A stretch of 64,000 bases of DNA from Bremerella sp. P1 (GTDB lineage Bacteria > Planctomycetota > Planctomycetia > Pirellulales > Pirellulaceae): NCBI RefSeq assembly GCF_028748185.1, contig NZ_CP118164.1, forward strand, positions 5,109,814 through 5,173,813. The letters are read 5' to 3'. The position numbers and the translations under genes were made by a program. The notes under the pieces are model-generated. The model did no database searches. It saw nothing but the letters and a program-made list of their open reading frames with translations, and had not been told where the DNA came from. Of the stretch, positions 36,364 to 46,673 are shown piece after piece (within the stretch, counting starts at the first letter, position 1; each line of letters starts with the position of its first letter).

Positions 36364-37401
36364 TTAGTATTGGCCAACGGGATTTCCATCGCCTCGATTC
36401 AGCAGATTGGTGAAGACCGACGGCTGAAAGGCACCGACTGCTTGGACACTATCGATCGTCTCAGGAATAAAACGCACAGAGCCATCGGCCAAGGTGAACT
36501 GAGCTCCGCCTGGGTGCTGGCTGGAATAACCGACAAAGCATCGAGTCGCATTGGGCATATTGATCCCACCGTAGCCATTGCCCATCAACGCGGCTCCCGA
36601 ACGTCGAAATTTATCCTGCCAGGAAGCGCCTGCATTGGTCGCCATGCCAAATGCGTTGCCTGCAAACGCGTCGAACTTCCCGCCTATTGGGTTGTTCAAC
36701 TGCCATGCTCTCTCACCGAAGACAATCGTGTTGCTCGTGCCGTCGGTAATATCTCGAAACTGGGCGTCGGAGTTGATCCAGAAGGTACCCAGCGCGCTGT
36801 ATGGACGAATCATGAACGCTCCACCGCCATCGACGCCTCCGGAGTTCTGACGGCATGGGTTGTTGTTGCCGATGTAGTTGGATGTCGCTACTGGTGTCCA
36901 GCCAGATCCCGCTGTGGTGTCGGACTCTGTCGAATTGTTCGTAACGCCTTTGTACTGTTCGGTGTTAAGTTCGGGGCCGGAATCTGACGGGCATCGGAAC
37001 GCACTTACTGGAGTTGCGAGGATTGCCATCGTCGTTCCATTGGTCGCGGCATCTGAGAGCTTACGACGACCCACTTCGAGGTTGTCATGCAGATTGCCAA
37101 GTTCGACAAATGGAAAGAGTAACGCGTTCCAGCCCCATAACGCATTGGCCGACCCACTGCCGTCCGATTGACCTGTCACATCGATCGCACCCGATGGCAG
37201 GGAACCAAACGTATCGTGGTAATTATGCAGCGCGATTCCGAGTTGCTTCATGTTGTTGGAACAACTCATTCGCCGTGCTGCTTCACGGGCCTGCTGAACG
37301 GCCGGTAGCAGCAGAGCAATCAGGACCCCGATGATGGCGATAACCACCAGGAGTTCAACGAGTGTAAAACCAGCACGAGATAATTTGGGGCGGGTTGACA
37401 T
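36364..37401 (-). CDS. DUF1559 protein with type IV pilin-like N-terminus
   Basis: A 345-residue protein starting with a prepilin-type signal ([20 protein letters not shown]) followed by [17 protein letters not shown], then the DUF1559 body with [34 protein letters not shown] and HPGGAQFTLADGSVRFIPE. These proteins are probably cleaved and assembled or exported like pseudopilins; their function is not known. The gene precedes the lipoprotein gene in the direction of transcription, a pairing seen three more times in the window. Confidence 0.9.
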   Translation of the reverse strand: MSTRPKLSRAGFTLVELLVVIAIIGVLIALLLPAVQQAREAARRMSCSNNMKQLGIALHNYHDTFGSLPSGAIDVTGQSDGSGSANALWGWNALLFPFVELGNLHDNLEVGRRKLSDAATNGTTMAILATPVSAFRCPSDSGPELNTEQYKGVTNNSTESDTTAGSGWTPVATSNYIGNNNPCRQNSGGVDGGGAFMIRPYSALGTFWINSDAQFRDITDGTSNTIVFGERAWQLNNPIGGKFDAFAGNAFGMATNAGASWQDKFRRSGAALMGNGYGGINMPNATRCFVGYSSQHPGGAQFTLADGSVRFIPETIDSVQAVGAFQPSVFTNLLNRGDGNPVGQY

Positions 37402-37610
37402 GGGGAGACCTATCTAATGGAAATAGCAGATAAAACAACACCTCAAATTCGACAAGGACTCAATTATAGAAAGAAGAGTTTTTCTAAAACCTCACGCGTT
37501 CACGTGGGGAGTGAAGGATTTCTGGTCAAATTCTGGATTTTGCGTTAACCGAGCCCCACATATACATCACCGTAGGTCATTCGGTCATTCCCTTATTAAT
37601 TTAGTCATCA

Positions 37611-37630
37611 ACTAGGTAGCAAAGGGCCAA
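37611..37630 (-). promoter_or_regulatory. weak copy of the DUF1559-upstream motif
   Basis: ACTAGGTAGCAAAGGGCCAA begins like the better copies at 47811-47830 and 49725-49744 and lies 210 bases upstream of the DUF1559 start at 37401, a distance close to the 160 and 214 seen for those. Confidence 0.25.
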
Positions 37631-38326
37631 CCGTAATTGAAATGTCAGAAATCTCCTGAATCCTCATTTTGACGGTAAGTAATTGGAACTGAAAGTTACG
37701 AATCACGTAATATTTCGAGAGACGATTAACATTCTCGACTCTTATGCCTAGCCAATCGCACGTTCTGAAACATACTTAAACGCTGATCGCACATGACTTA
37801 CGTCTCGGTCAGGACGGCAAAGCAACAAGTGATTTAAACAGTTAAGAGTCTAGAGGTATGGAAACGGACGATTTCGTCGCACGCGGACTTCGCAACTAGT
37901 TAAAACGCAAAGACTTGCAGCGACACTGATTCTCTTAACATTTTTCTTATCGGAACACTTGTACGGAACATCAGATTGCTGGAAGCGCTCTTATCGCCAT
38001 GGGAACAAAACTCGAACGGATACCATCTCTCCGAATCAACAGAACCGGGAGAGATTACAACCAGAATGCGTTGACCTTTTTCTTGACGGCGACCAGTATC
38101 ACATGCCGATTCAGCTACAGCTAGCGTGACCAATTCGGCTCCAATTCGGCTCCAAATCGGTCACCCCAAGGTCGTCCGCCTACGACTCCAATTCCACGTT
38201 GCTTCACTTGATGAGCCTGGATCTCCAGCAGCCAACGTTCTACCACAATGGCATCTAACGACGTCTTACCAATGTCCACGGACATACGGTGAAGTACGTC
38301 CTTCCGTACGATAAGTTCTTTGCCGA

Positions 38327-38431
38327 ATGCATGCCCGTTTGAAGGGAGATGTCTTATGCCTTGCAAATGATCAATGCCCAAGCAGATCATCAATCGTCTC
38401 CGCGAGGCGGAGTGTATGCTTCTCAGGAAAA
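38327..38431 (+). mobile_element. degenerate remnant of the IS3-family element (start of orfA)
   Basis: AATGC-ATGCCCGTTTGAAGGGAGAT, then ATGCC, and further on GCAGATCATCAATCGTCTCCGCGAGGCGGAG and TGCTTCTCAGGA match the leader and first part of orfA in the intact copies, with substitutions and gaps. It is non-coding now. It shows that the element family was present before the two identical copies arrived. Confidence 0.7.
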
Positions 38432-38515
38432 TATAATTGGTCGTTGAAAAGACAGTTTGACATTCAATGAAGCGAGGTCACGAGTAAAAAAGTATCTTCC
38501 TTTTTGGCAGCCCGC

Positions 38516-39817
38516 CTATTTTACCCATCTGTCAACGATGTCTTCCAATTCGCGCACACGGTCAGGATAGGTTTCGGACAAGTCATTTCGATCGTCTGCA
38601 TCGACTTGCAGGTCGTACAATTCACTTCGACCTGGACGTGCGATGAGCTTGTTCCACCCATCAATGACCACGCGAGCTACCAGTCCGTTGTTGGTATCGT
38701 CAAGTTGATCAATGTCGGAATCATGGTCGTAAACATCAACAAATATGCGATTTCGTGTTTTCAGTTGTGAAGGTTCTCTAAGGTCTAGCCCTAACATTTC
38801 AGAATGGGCCTCCAGACCACAAGCTTTCAAGATAGTAGGAGCAATATCGATATTGCTCGCAAGTGTCTCTGAGTCACGTTGCGGCTTAATGCGATCGCCG
38901 TGAGTGATAAAGATTGGTGTGCGGATTCCCGCTTCATATGGTTCACGCTTAGAGCGAACACTTCGATTCTTTGTGTCGGGGTCCTGAACCCATCCGTTGT
39001 CGCACGTGTAGACGAAGATTGTGTTGTCGTACAGGTCCTTGGCCTTCAGAAACTTGACGAGTTCTCCACAGCCTTCATCCAGCCACTCGACATTAGCCCA
39101 GTAGCGAGCGGTTGGTTCATTTGGAGCGATGTCTTTGTATTTGTTAAAAAGGCGGTCTGGGGCATTGTGAGGCGAGTGAGGAAGGAAGACGCCATACCAG
39201 ATAAAGAAGGGCTGATTATTCGAATGAGCCGTGTCGATGAAATCGTAAATTGGCGTCATCGTCTCGCGGCCGATTTTTAATCCCTCGTCGCCATGGCGAC
39301 CTCCACGACTAAGATCACCATGAGTCATGGCATGCGTGAAGCCGTGGTCGAGAGGATTTCCCTCCCACCATTTTCCTGTCTGAAGTGTTGCGTATCCATT
39401 CTGCTTCAAGGCTTTAATGAACGATGGGTGCGATGCCATCGGAGACGTCATGCGATCTCGACGTTCTTGCCACAGTTTCTTGCCGGGCTCAGTTCTTCGT
39501 TGAAACCCGACAGGCATGGTCGGATCGTTGCCGCGAATTTGGGTTTGGTGAGGATAGAGTCCAGTAACGATACTTGCCAAGGAAGGACGGCACAGTGGCG
39601 CAGTTACGTATCCACGTTCATAGAGAATGCCGGCCGAGGCAAGACGATCCAGATTGGGGGTCTGTACGTGAGGATGCCCCATGAATCCATAGTCAGTCCA
39701 TCCCTGATCGTCGCTCAGCAGAAATACAACGTTGGGATTTTCCGCCGCAGTAGCATGCCCAAGGAAGACAAACAAGATGATTGACAGGCAACCGTAAATC
39801 CATCGCAATGCGTTCAT
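38516..39817 (-). CDS. secreted sulfatase-family protein (CRPSL motif)
   Basis: A 433-residue protein with a signal peptide (IYGCLSIILFVFLGHATAAE) and a type I sulfatase fold: VVFLLSDDQGWTDYGFMG, LQTGKWWEGNPLDHGF and FVYTCDNGWVQDP. The expected C-x-P-x-R motif reads CRPSL (Cys76), with Leu in place of the arginine needed for recognition by the formylglycine-generating enzyme. Either it is matured differently or it acts as another alkaline-phosphatase-superfamily hydrolase. The next gene upstream (39867-41246) is another sulfatase, 49 bases away, and the two are probably in one operon with the GH78 gene. Confidence 0.85.
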   Translation of the reverse strand: MNALRWIYGCLSIILFVFLGHATAAENPNVVFLLSDDQGWTDYGFMGHPHVQTPNLDRLASAGILYERGYVTAPLCRPSLASIVTGLYPHQTQIRGNDPTMPVGFQRRTEPGKKLWQERRDRMTSPMASHPSFIKALKQNGYATLQTGKWWEGNPLDHGFTHAMTHGDLSRGGRHGDEGLKIGRETMTPIYDFIDTAHSNNQPFFIWYGVFLPHSPHNAPDRLFNKYKDIAPNEPTARYWANVEWLDEGCGELVKFLKAKDLYDNTIFVYTCDNGWVQDPDTKNRSVRSKREPYEAGIRTPIFITHGDRIKPQRDSETLASNIDIAPTILKACGLEAHSEMLGLDLREPSQLKTRNRIFVDVYDHDSDIDQLDDTNNGLVARVVIDGWNKLIARPGRSELYDLQVDADDRNDLSETYPDRVRELEDIVDRWVK

Positions 39818-39866
39818 GTTAGTGTTCTAAATACCTATTTCCATGTTGTCGAATATGAAACACTGA

Positions 39867-41246
39867 CTATTTTCGTGGCACCCATGTGTTGGGTGCGTTC
39901 AGCAGAAGTGGTTTGTGAAAAACTGTTTGTTCATCACCTTGTTCATCCATCCATTCTTTTAGTTGGCAATATAAATCCTGTTGAATTTTTACTGTCTCTG
40001 CATTATTTACGAGATTGGACTGCTCGTGAGGATCTTTTTGGAGGTCGAACAATTCAAATCGTGGACGTCCATGATATCTTGCTAAAACATTCGCCGCGTG
40101 TGTGTTCGTTTTGGCAAGTTCAGTCCACTGATTGAAATAGTCCCCCGATGTTTCCCTGAGTAGCAGGTCGATGTACGAAGTGAACGCAAACTCGGGATGA
40201 GGGTTGTAGATAAACTTGTAGCGATCGGTGCGAATGGATCGACTTAGGTAAACATTCATTTTTCGATCACCGCTGTGCGTCGTAAAAATTCGCTTGCGAT
40301 GCGTGTCAGAGTCGCCCTGTAAGACGGGTAAGAACGAGCGACCGTCTAGGTTGCTTGGGGTGGTGCCTCCTCCGCACTCAATAAGAGTGGGGAGGATGTC
40401 TATCCAACTCACCATGGCGTCCGTTTTCGTGTCAGAATTGACGACTCCTGGCTGAACGACGATCAGTGGGACGTGGATGCCCTCGTCGTATAACGTCCAT
40501 TTTCCGAAGGGGAACTGTGCTCCATGGTCACTGGTAAATACGAAAATAAGATCCTCTGACAGATGCCTGTTAGTTAGTTCGCGGAGTTCTCCGAGATAGG
40601 TGTCCAGGTCAATAACCTCTTGTAGATATCTCGAACGTTGGACTCTCGTACGAGGTGTATCGAGAAGTTGAGGTGGTAGAGTGATGGCCGATGGATCAAT
40701 CATCGATTCGTTTGGCCATGGCACGTGGGGATTGGATACACCAACAAACAATGCAAGAGGACGCGAGTCTTTTCGTGTCTCCAAAAAGCTCTTGACTGTC
40801 GTGCGAAGTTCCGGAATCTCTTGCTTCAGGTCATAGGTATCGAAATGGTATTGTGATGCGCTTCGTAGGTGTGCCACTTTTCCAAATGCAGCTGTTTGAT
40901 AACCCAGTTCGTTTAGGATTTGTGGCAATTTCAAGACATCATCATGCGGGTAGCTATGGTTCTCTTCCGCGCCGTTACGAGCCGGCATCAGTCCAGTTAG
41001 TAAAGCTGCTCGGCTGGGTGCGCATGACGGGCTGGCCACGAATGCACGATTGAAAGTCACGCCGTCGGCAGCTAGGCCATTGATCGATGGTGTCGCGATA
41101 TCGGTACCGCCGTAGAGTGGAAGGTCTGCGGAGGATAGATCATCCGCGAGAAAAACAACGATGTCTGGTTGTCTTTGACGGTCTTCCGATAATGCGAAAG
41201 ATGAGAGAAACAGCAGGAGTACTAGCGATGATGGATACCGAAACAT
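39867..41246 (-). CDS. secreted sulfatase, canonical CAPSR motif
   Basis: A 459-residue protein with a signal sequence (SLVLLLFLSSFALSED) and a complete sulfatase core: VVFLADDLSSADLPLYGG, the formylglycine motif CAPSR (Cys75), AAFGKVAHL, the GVSNPHVPWP stretch, VFTSDHGAQFPFGKW and a C-terminal LFDLQKDPHEQSNL. The layout resembles N-sulfoglucosamine sulfohydrolase (heparan sulfatase)-like members, but the actual substrate is unknown. Neighbouring rhamnosidase and sulfatases suggest a sulfated rhamnose-containing glycan. Confidence 0.9.
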   Translation of the reverse strand: MFRYPSSLVLLLFLSSFALSEDRQRQPDIVVFLADDLSSADLPLYGGTDIATPSINGLAADGVTFNRAFVASPSCAPSRAALLTGLMPARNGAEENHSYPHDDVLKLPQILNELGYQTAAFGKVAHLRSASQYHFDTYDLKQEIPELRTTVKSFLETRKDSRPLALFVGVSNPHVPWPNESMIDPSAITLPPQLLDTPRTRVQRSRYLQEVIDLDTYLGELRELTNRHLSEDLIFVFTSDHGAQFPFGKWTLYDEGIHVPLIVVQPGVVNSDTKTDAMVSWIDILPTLIECGGGTTPSNLDGRSFLPVLQGDSDTHRKRIFTTHSGDRKMNVYLSRSIRTDRYKFIYNPHPEFAFTSYIDLLLRETSGDYFNQWTELAKTNTHAANVLARYHGRPRFELFDLQKDPHEQSNLVNNAETVKIQQDLYCQLKEWMDEQGDEQTVFHKPLLLNAPNTWVPRK

Positions 41247-41357
41247 TGACTTGTGGCTATTTCGAGTTACTTGGGGAAAAAATGTGATTTCAGTTAGACG
41301 GGTGCAGGCGTGACGAACTTGCGTACGCTTTGCATTCGAATTGTTTATCCGGTCGGA

Positions 41358-43859
41358 TTATTCAACCGAAACTCTTACGACGCCGCGGACAGCTTCTTTC
41401 ACAATCCAGCGATCTCCACTTTTTCGCGCATCGACCGGCTGCCCATTGATGAGTACTCTCTGAGTTCCTTGATTCGCGGGTAAATCAAGTGTCGCTAACA
41501 TGTCACTTGGAAGATCAATCGACAGCGTGAACTCACTCTCGTTGTTCCAGTCAATTTGTACCGGTCCTATTGGGGTCGGGATTTGTCCTCGTGCAAACGT
41601 GAGCGGGCCTGGGCAGGGGCGAATTTTTGCAGTCGTCCACCCAGGAGAGGCGGGTTGAGCACCCAAGACAAATCGAGGTAGAAGGTTTGCGGGAGCTGCG
41701 CCCCAGGCATGGTTCCAGTCTTGGTTCGGCTTGTACTTCATGTCCCAGGCCTCCCATGTGATTGTCGTCCCGCTATTTACCATGTGTTTCCAACTCCGAT
41801 CACCATCGGCAAGGATTAGTGCAATCGCTTTGTCGTCACAGCCTGAGCTAAAGAGTCCATCGAGAAAATACTGAGCGGCATAGACGCTACACTTCATTTT
41901 CTGTTTCTTCAGCCATGTCGTGACTGTGGCAACATGATCGTCCGGTACTAGGCCGAACGCCAATGGGAAAAAGTTCGCGTGAATACTACTGTGATCGGTA
42001 CCGACACCATCACGGTAGATCCCAGTCTTCTCATCAAAGAAAGCGTCTTGAAATGCCTGTCGTGCGGCTGTCGCCTGGGATGAAAAAGCCAGTGCATCGT
42101 CGTTTTTGCCAACAGCGGAGGCCATTTCGGCCATTTGCTCCAGTGCTTGTAGGTGAAACGCATTCACAACGGTGTTGACTTCCGAATGGACAAATCCGTC
42201 CCGTTCCTTGGGAGGCCAATCGACAATGTCATGACGTTTCTGATCTAGATGATTGCTTCTTACGAGTCCGTCTTCCGCGACTCGATTTAGCAGCGTTTTC
42301 GACTTGAGCAATTCGTAGCGATGTTTCAGCCAATCTACATCGCCTGAATACATCCACTCAGCGTGAGCCATGAACACCATGTGCGGCGCCCACTCGCTAG
42401 GCCAAGTTCCGTTCTCGATCAGCCAATCGAACGACCTGGCTGCCATTTCGACATCATCATCGGTGTAATAGTGGCTTAACTGATTTAAGTACGCGTCTGC
42501 TTCGTAAGGTATCCTCTCTCGGTCACCATCGACGTAAACGCCGGCAAATGTTGTCGCTTTGATACTGTATTTGCACAGCTCCCAAATCCTATTGAGCGTT
42601 TCATCGGAGCAGATGAAATGGCTTGCATCATCATTCCATTTTGATGCAAACGCTGCCCTACGTTTGATGTCGTCTTCCGTAAACTCTCCCTCCCAATTCT
42701 CAATCTCAACCCACCGGAATGGCATGACAGGCAACCACGTCTTTGGGGTGAGTACCGCCGGCGGATGAACAGCCCGAGTAGCGCCAGCCTGTTCAGTGTT
42801 GCGTACGTCAATGGGCGTTGGGACAATGAAGGTCCCCCTCTCGCCGCTCCCTTTTCGGAGTTCACTTACACCATAGCGAACCGTGCCCGGGGGCTTGCGA
42901 TCGATTCTGCCATCTACCAACTTCTCGCCGAAATGTATTTTGCATACACCTCTACCGTTTTGGGGGACACGCATTGCAATGTTTCCAAACGCAACCTTTC
43001 CGAAGTCCACTAGAATCGTACCGTCCCTCAACTTGGTAACTGAAGAAGGAGGCTGTTCCGTAATCGTCACGGACTTCGCCGCTGGAATCTCAGGAAGTTC
43101 TTTGATGAACAAATTGCGAAATCGGTATGTCTGTCCGTCTTCACCATGATGTTGGATGCCGATGTAGCCAGAGGCATCCAACGGGTCACGAAATGTCACC
43201 GTTGGGATACCGTTTACCTCGATTCGAATACGATCCTCAATGCAAACGATCTCGAACCGATTCCAACCGTCGCGATTCAATGCGTTTGCAATGAGAGGAT
43301 TAGAAAACGCTGACTTCGACTCATCTTCGTGATTCAGAAATTGATCTTGAGAGCGACCTTTTGTGCTTGGCCAAATCCACCCGCGTCGTCCTTCATCGTA
43401 CAGTCCTCCAGACCATCTCCGTTCCGATCCATCGCATTCCGCTTGATAGCCATAGACCTTTTTGCCCTTCGCATCGTCGTCGACATGGCAGCGAAACATA
43501 ACTCCCGAATTGGCTGGACCCTGCGGCAGATGGATTTCTACACTTAGCCGAAAGTCCGAATACTTCTTTTCGGTGACGAGAAAAAACTTCTTGTTGGAAA
43601 GCAAGTGGATCTCATCGCCAACGACTTTGGCCTCACCATGCGAGTATGGATTACGCCAGCCCGATAGATCTTTCCTGTTAAACAGCGGTGTGTATCCGCG
43701 GCTAAGCATCGCCTGAAATCCTTCGTCGCCATCTTGCGGAATGCTAGGTGTCAGGATCGAATCAGTAGTAGGTTCCGCTGCAGCACAGATCCCGGTCAAT
43801 AGTAACACCAACACCAAAGTGCGTAGGCTATGCTTGTTAACTAGGAGGTAACTTCTCAT
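41358..43859 (-). CDS. DUF1080 and alpha-L-rhamnosidase (GH78-like) fusion, secreted
   Basis: From the ATG at 43859 (833 residues; the frame is open to 43904) a signal peptide (LVLVLLLTGICAAAE) leads to a DUF1080/LamG-like domain at about 50-265 (YTPLFNRKDLSGWRNPYSHG, GPANSGVMFRCHV). A GH78-type part follows to the end: a beta-sandwich, then an alpha/alpha-barrel with ICSDETLNRIWELCKYSIKA, VDGDRERIPYEADAYL (acidic catalytic region), WAPHMVFMAHAEWMYSGD and WKHMVNSGTTITWEAWDMK, ending in a beta-domain. It would release L-rhamnose from glycans outside the cytoplasm and supply the rhamnose pathway at 16-28 kb. The joining of the two domains is unusual. Confidence 0.85.
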   Translation of the reverse strand: MRSYLLVNKHSLRTLVLVLLLTGICAAAEPTTDSILTPSIPQDGDEGFQAMLSRGYTPLFNRKDLSGWRNPYSHGEAKVVGDEIHLLSNKKFFLVTEKKYSDFRLSVEIHLPQGPANSGVMFRCHVDDDAKGKKVYGYQAECDGSERRWSGGLYDEGRRGWIWPSTKGRSQDQFLNHEDESKSAFSNPLIANALNRDGWNRFEIVCIEDRIRIEVNGIPTVTFRDPLDASGYIGIQHHGEDGQTYRFRNLFIKELPEIPAAKSVTITEQPPSSVTKLRDGTILVDFGKVAFGNIAMRVPQNGRGVCKIHFGEKLVDGRIDRKPPGTVRYGVSELRKGSGERGTFIVPTPIDVRNTEQAGATRAVHPPAVLTPKTWLPVMPFRWVEIENWEGEFTEDDIKRRAAFASKWNDDASHFICSDETLNRIWELCKYSIKATTFAGVYVDGDRERIPYEADAYLNQLSHYYTDDDVEMAARSFDWLIENGTWPSEWAPHMVFMAHAEWMYSGDVDWLKHRYELLKSKTLLNRVAEDGLVRSNHLDQKRHDIVDWPPKERDGFVHSEVNTVVNAFHLQALEQMAEMASAVGKNDDALAFSSQATAARQAFQDAFFDEKTGIYRDGVGTDHSSIHANFFPLAFGLVPDDHVATVTTWLKKQKMKCSVYAAQYFLDGLFSSGCDDKAIALILADGDRSWKHMVNSGTTITWEAWDMKYKPNQDWNHAWGAAPANLLPRFVLGAQPASPGWTTAKIRPCPGPLTFARGQIPTPIGPVQIDWNNESEFTLSIDLPSDMLATLDLPANQGTQRVLINGQPVDARKSGDRWIVKEAVRGVVRVSVE

Positions 43860-43932
43860 CGGGCCAGGCCTGGGGAAAGTAAGAGCAGATCGAGTGACGA
43901 ACAATCACGTGGAACCGACATTTGGCACTTTG

Positions 43933-45882
43933 CTAGAATTCCCATTCGCGAATTGTGTTGCCTTCGGAGGATTGCAGTTCTATTCGCGAAATATCGGTGA
44001 TTCCTTTGCCGTTGGATGGATCTAAGCGAAGGCCTTTTAACGGAGCTTTCGCTGAGATCTTGATCTCATATTCACGCAATTCGCCATCATGAACGACGAC
44101 GAACCCGGTGCTGGATTGAGCTGAATAGGGACGTCCATCCGCCTTCCAAAACACTCTTCCGTTTCCTTGTGAACTAGACTTCATCGTAACTTGAAGCGTA
44201 AACTCACCGCTACTCACTAGTTTTGAGAACGTATGGGTCAAATACGGATCCGGTCCAGAACTGTCCACTCTTAGGAATCCACCCGAACTGGTCAGCTTAC
44301 AAGTGCCGCCGGCGTGCCAGCCCAGTACGCGATTTCCAATGGGATTTGGCGATTGTTGCTTGGGTGAATTACCACCCCCCTTGAGCGTAGCCTTGCCTTC
44401 TTGCGACGCGTCATATTTTGAGGGGTCAAACTTAATGTTTGGTCTCGGGCGGACAGCTCGCGTATCAGTAAGATGCTGTTCAATCTTCGCATCAAGCGAG
44501 GCGACGAGTTCTGGGTGGTCTCCGGCCAGGTTATGCTCTTCGCCGATATCGTTCTTGAGGTTAAATAATTGGTAGCGATGATTGTTGGCTTCACCGCCAT
44601 GAAAGATGCGAATTAGCTTCCAGTTGCCGCTGTGGACACTCACCGCTGGGGGCAACCAGTCCGGTACGCGTGGTGCATGCGGAAAGTAGGTAAAAATCTC
44701 GTTGCGAGGAATTGGTTGATTGTTAAAGGCAGGGACGATACTAACGCCATCGAACTCTTGGTGTGGCGGGGGGGAGATTGACAACATCTCCAACAATGTG
44801 GGATAGAAGTCAATGCTTTGAATGACTTCATCGCTCGATGAACCGGGGGGAATTGCGCCGGGTTGAACGATGATGGCAGGGCCTCGAATACCACCTTCAT
44901 ACATAGTTGCCTTGCCGCCTCGAAGAGGAGCGTTGCTCGTGGCTGTAGTGCCGTCGACAAGGTTGTACATGTTGCCGCCGTTATCGGAAGCAAAGATGAC
45001 AATCGTACGTTCCGCAATCCCGAGACGATCGACCGTGTCCAGTAACACACCGACAGCATCGTCCATACTCTCGATCATCGCGGCGTAGGTAGGGCTACGT
45101 TGCGGACTTCCCGGATCGATACGTTCACGATACTTATCAATAAGATCGGTCTTAGCATCGAATGGAGCGTGAACGCTAAACATCCAATAGTTAAGAAAGA
45201 AGGGCTCGTCGCGATGCGCTTCCATGAACGCGACGGCCTCTTTGGCCATTCGGTCCTCGATGTGCTCGTCAGTAATCTCCGGGTCATGATCGAAGTCTTT
45301 GAATTTCCACGGAGCCACATAGCTGCCAGCGGGACCAGGGCCAGGGTGGTGGGGAACGTCAACTCCAAATCCGTGTTCCAGTGGAGAGTAAGGCTCGGCT
45401 CCTAAATGCCACTTTCCGAAATGCCCAGTGGCATACCCGTTGTCCCGAAGTACCTCTGCCAAAGTGTAATATTTGGTGTCGAGCCGTGAGGCTGAATTGG
45501 GCGAGGTTGCTTTCTGAATCGGCGAAGCCACATGGCTCTCGCTCGCCTGCAATGTCACCTTCGGCAGATGACAATTCGGGGAAGTGATTCCATGGCGAGC
45601 GGGAGTCAGTCCAGTCAAGATACTGGCGCGAGTTGGTGAGCAGAGGGGGCTAGAAGAGTATGCCCGTGTGAATGTCATCCCGCGCTTCGCAAGTCGTTCG
45701 ATATGGGGCGTTTCATACAACGTTGTGGTGCCGAACAAGGTCGTATCGCTCCATCCGAGATCGTCCGCAAGAATGAAGAGAACGTTAGGTGGCTTAGATG
45801 CAAAGAGCGGAGATGTGAATACCAGCGTGGCAAGAATTACCAAGATGGTATGGGACGGAAAGTATCGTGGGGGTGTGGTCAT
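43933..45882 (-). CDS. secreted sulfatase, canonical CSPTR motif, with C-terminal domain
   Basis: A 649-residue protein with a signal peptide ([20 protein letters not shown]) and a type I sulfatase core: [23 protein letters not shown] (Cys81), [25 protein letters not shown] and [14 protein letters not shown]. The C-terminal 150 residues (about 500-649) form an extra beta-rich domain ([20 protein letters not shown]), perhaps carbohydrate-binding. It is upstream of the GH78 gene on the same strand, 73 bases away, so both probably act on the same extracellular polysaccharide. Confidence 0.9.
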   Translation of the reverse strand: MTTPPRYFPSHTILVILATLVFTSPLFASKPPNVLFILADDLGWSDTTLFGTTTLYETPHIERLAKRGMTFTRAYSSSPLCSPTRASILTGLTPARHGITSPNCHLPKVTLQASESHVASPIQKATSPNSASRLDTKYYTLAEVLRDNGYATGHFGKWHLGAEPYSPLEHGFGVDVPHHPGPGPAGSYVAPWKFKDFDHDPEITDEHIEDRMAKEAVAFMEAHRDEPFFLNYWMFSVHAPFDAKTDLIDKYRERIDPGSPQRSPTYAAMIESMDDAVGVLLDTVDRLGIAERTIVIFASDNGGNMYNLVDGTTATSNAPLRGGKATMYEGGIRGPAIIVQPGAIPPGSSSDEVIQSIDFYPTLLEMLSISPPPHQEFDGVSIVPAFNNQPIPRNEIFTYFPHAPRVPDWLPPAVSVHSGNWKLIRIFHGGEANNHRYQLFNLKNDIGEEHNLAGDHPELVASLDAKIEQHLTDTRAVRPRPNIKFDPSKYDASQEGKATLKGGGNSPKQQSPNPIGNRVLGWHAGGTCKLTSSGGFLRVDSSGPDPYLTHTFSKLVSSGEFTLQVTMKSSSQGNGRVFWKADGRPYSAQSSTGFVVVHDGELREYEIKISAKAPLKGLRLDPSNGKGITDISRIELQSSEGNTIREWEF

Positions 45883-46089
45883 GGAGTAGGACGTTGTCTT
45901 TCCAGGGGGAGGGGGACGGAGAAGAACTTGTGCATTGAGTGGGGTTGATTGAGTAGCCAGCTCAGGCTCAAAAGTAGGAGCAAAGAAACGCGAAGACCTG
46001 GACTGCCCGCCAGTTCAACGCGTTTGCTCTGCCTCTTGATTTGAATGGCTGATGAAGTTCTAGCAAACCGTTCGCATTGCGACCTTCTG

Positions 46090-46524
46090 TTAATCCCCTT
46101 TGCCGTCTCTTGTCAAAACGAAATTCAAATCGTCGGTAGGTTTGTCGATCGTCGTTGCTAGGGGCGTTAAGTGTTTGGCGTTGTAGTTGGGGTGCGTTGT
46201 CGTTTTCATGACATCACGCATCGAGCTATTCGGATCGTCTTCGAATTCAGGTTCCTGCCCGATGACTTTGCTACCCAAAACCATAATCTTTTTGTCACCC
46301 GGTTCGACCTTGGCCGTGTATCTACCGTCTAGGATCACTGCTCCTGCGGAAGGGACGTTCCCACTGACCGAAATGAAAGTTATTGAGCCCTTTTCGACGG
46401 GATCTCCTTCGACCGTCACCGTGCCGCTGATAGGAACAGCCGTTGTTTGCTCACCCGAGCAACCAAGAATTGGCAGGCTCAAAGAGATAGCGATAGATAA
46501 CTGGACAATTGTTGGATAGGTCAT
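46090..46524 (-). CDS. small lipoprotein beside DUF1559
   Basis: A 144-residue product with a lipoprotein signal (IAISLSLPILGC) and a beta-sandwich start (PISGTVTVEGDPVEKGSITF) as in the lipoproteins at 35654 and 48133. It has an acidic stretch EFEDDPNSSMRDVMK near residue 92. The gene lies downstream of the DUF1559 gene at 46674-47651 with a 149-base gap and is probably cotranscribed. Function is unknown. Confidence 0.8.
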   Translation of the reverse strand: MTYPTIVQLSIAISLSLPILGCSGEQTTAVPISGTVTVEGDPVEKGSITFISVSGNVPSAGAVILDGRYTAKVEPGDKKIMVLGSKVIGQEPEFEDDPNSSMRDVMKTTTHPNYNAKHLTPLATTIDKPTDDLNFVLTRDGKGD

Positions 46525-46673
46525 TGTTCAATACTCTTGTTGGTGGATGAGAGAACGTCCCATTACAGCGAGAGAGTCGCTATCTAGGCTTTACCTGCTT
46601 AAAATCGTTCATGTCATGACACCGAATAACCCCAGTCAATTCGGTGCCATCGTTCAGTGCGAGTCCCTAACGA

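Larger units (their letters stand above)
37402..38515. other. 1.1-kb gene-free stretch
   Basis: No convincing gene. It holds a weak relative of the DUF1559-upstream motif (37611-37630), an 11-bp tandem repeat CCAATTCGGCT twice with a third degenerate unit (38130-38162), and the IS remnant at 38327-38431. The left part is AT-rich and probably carries the promoter of the DUF1559 gene. Confidence 0.6.

Noticed and set aside
38130-38162. CCAATTCGGCT tandem repeat as a CRISPR or iteron array
   Set aside because: Only two full units and one degenerate unit, with no spacers and no replication gene nearby.
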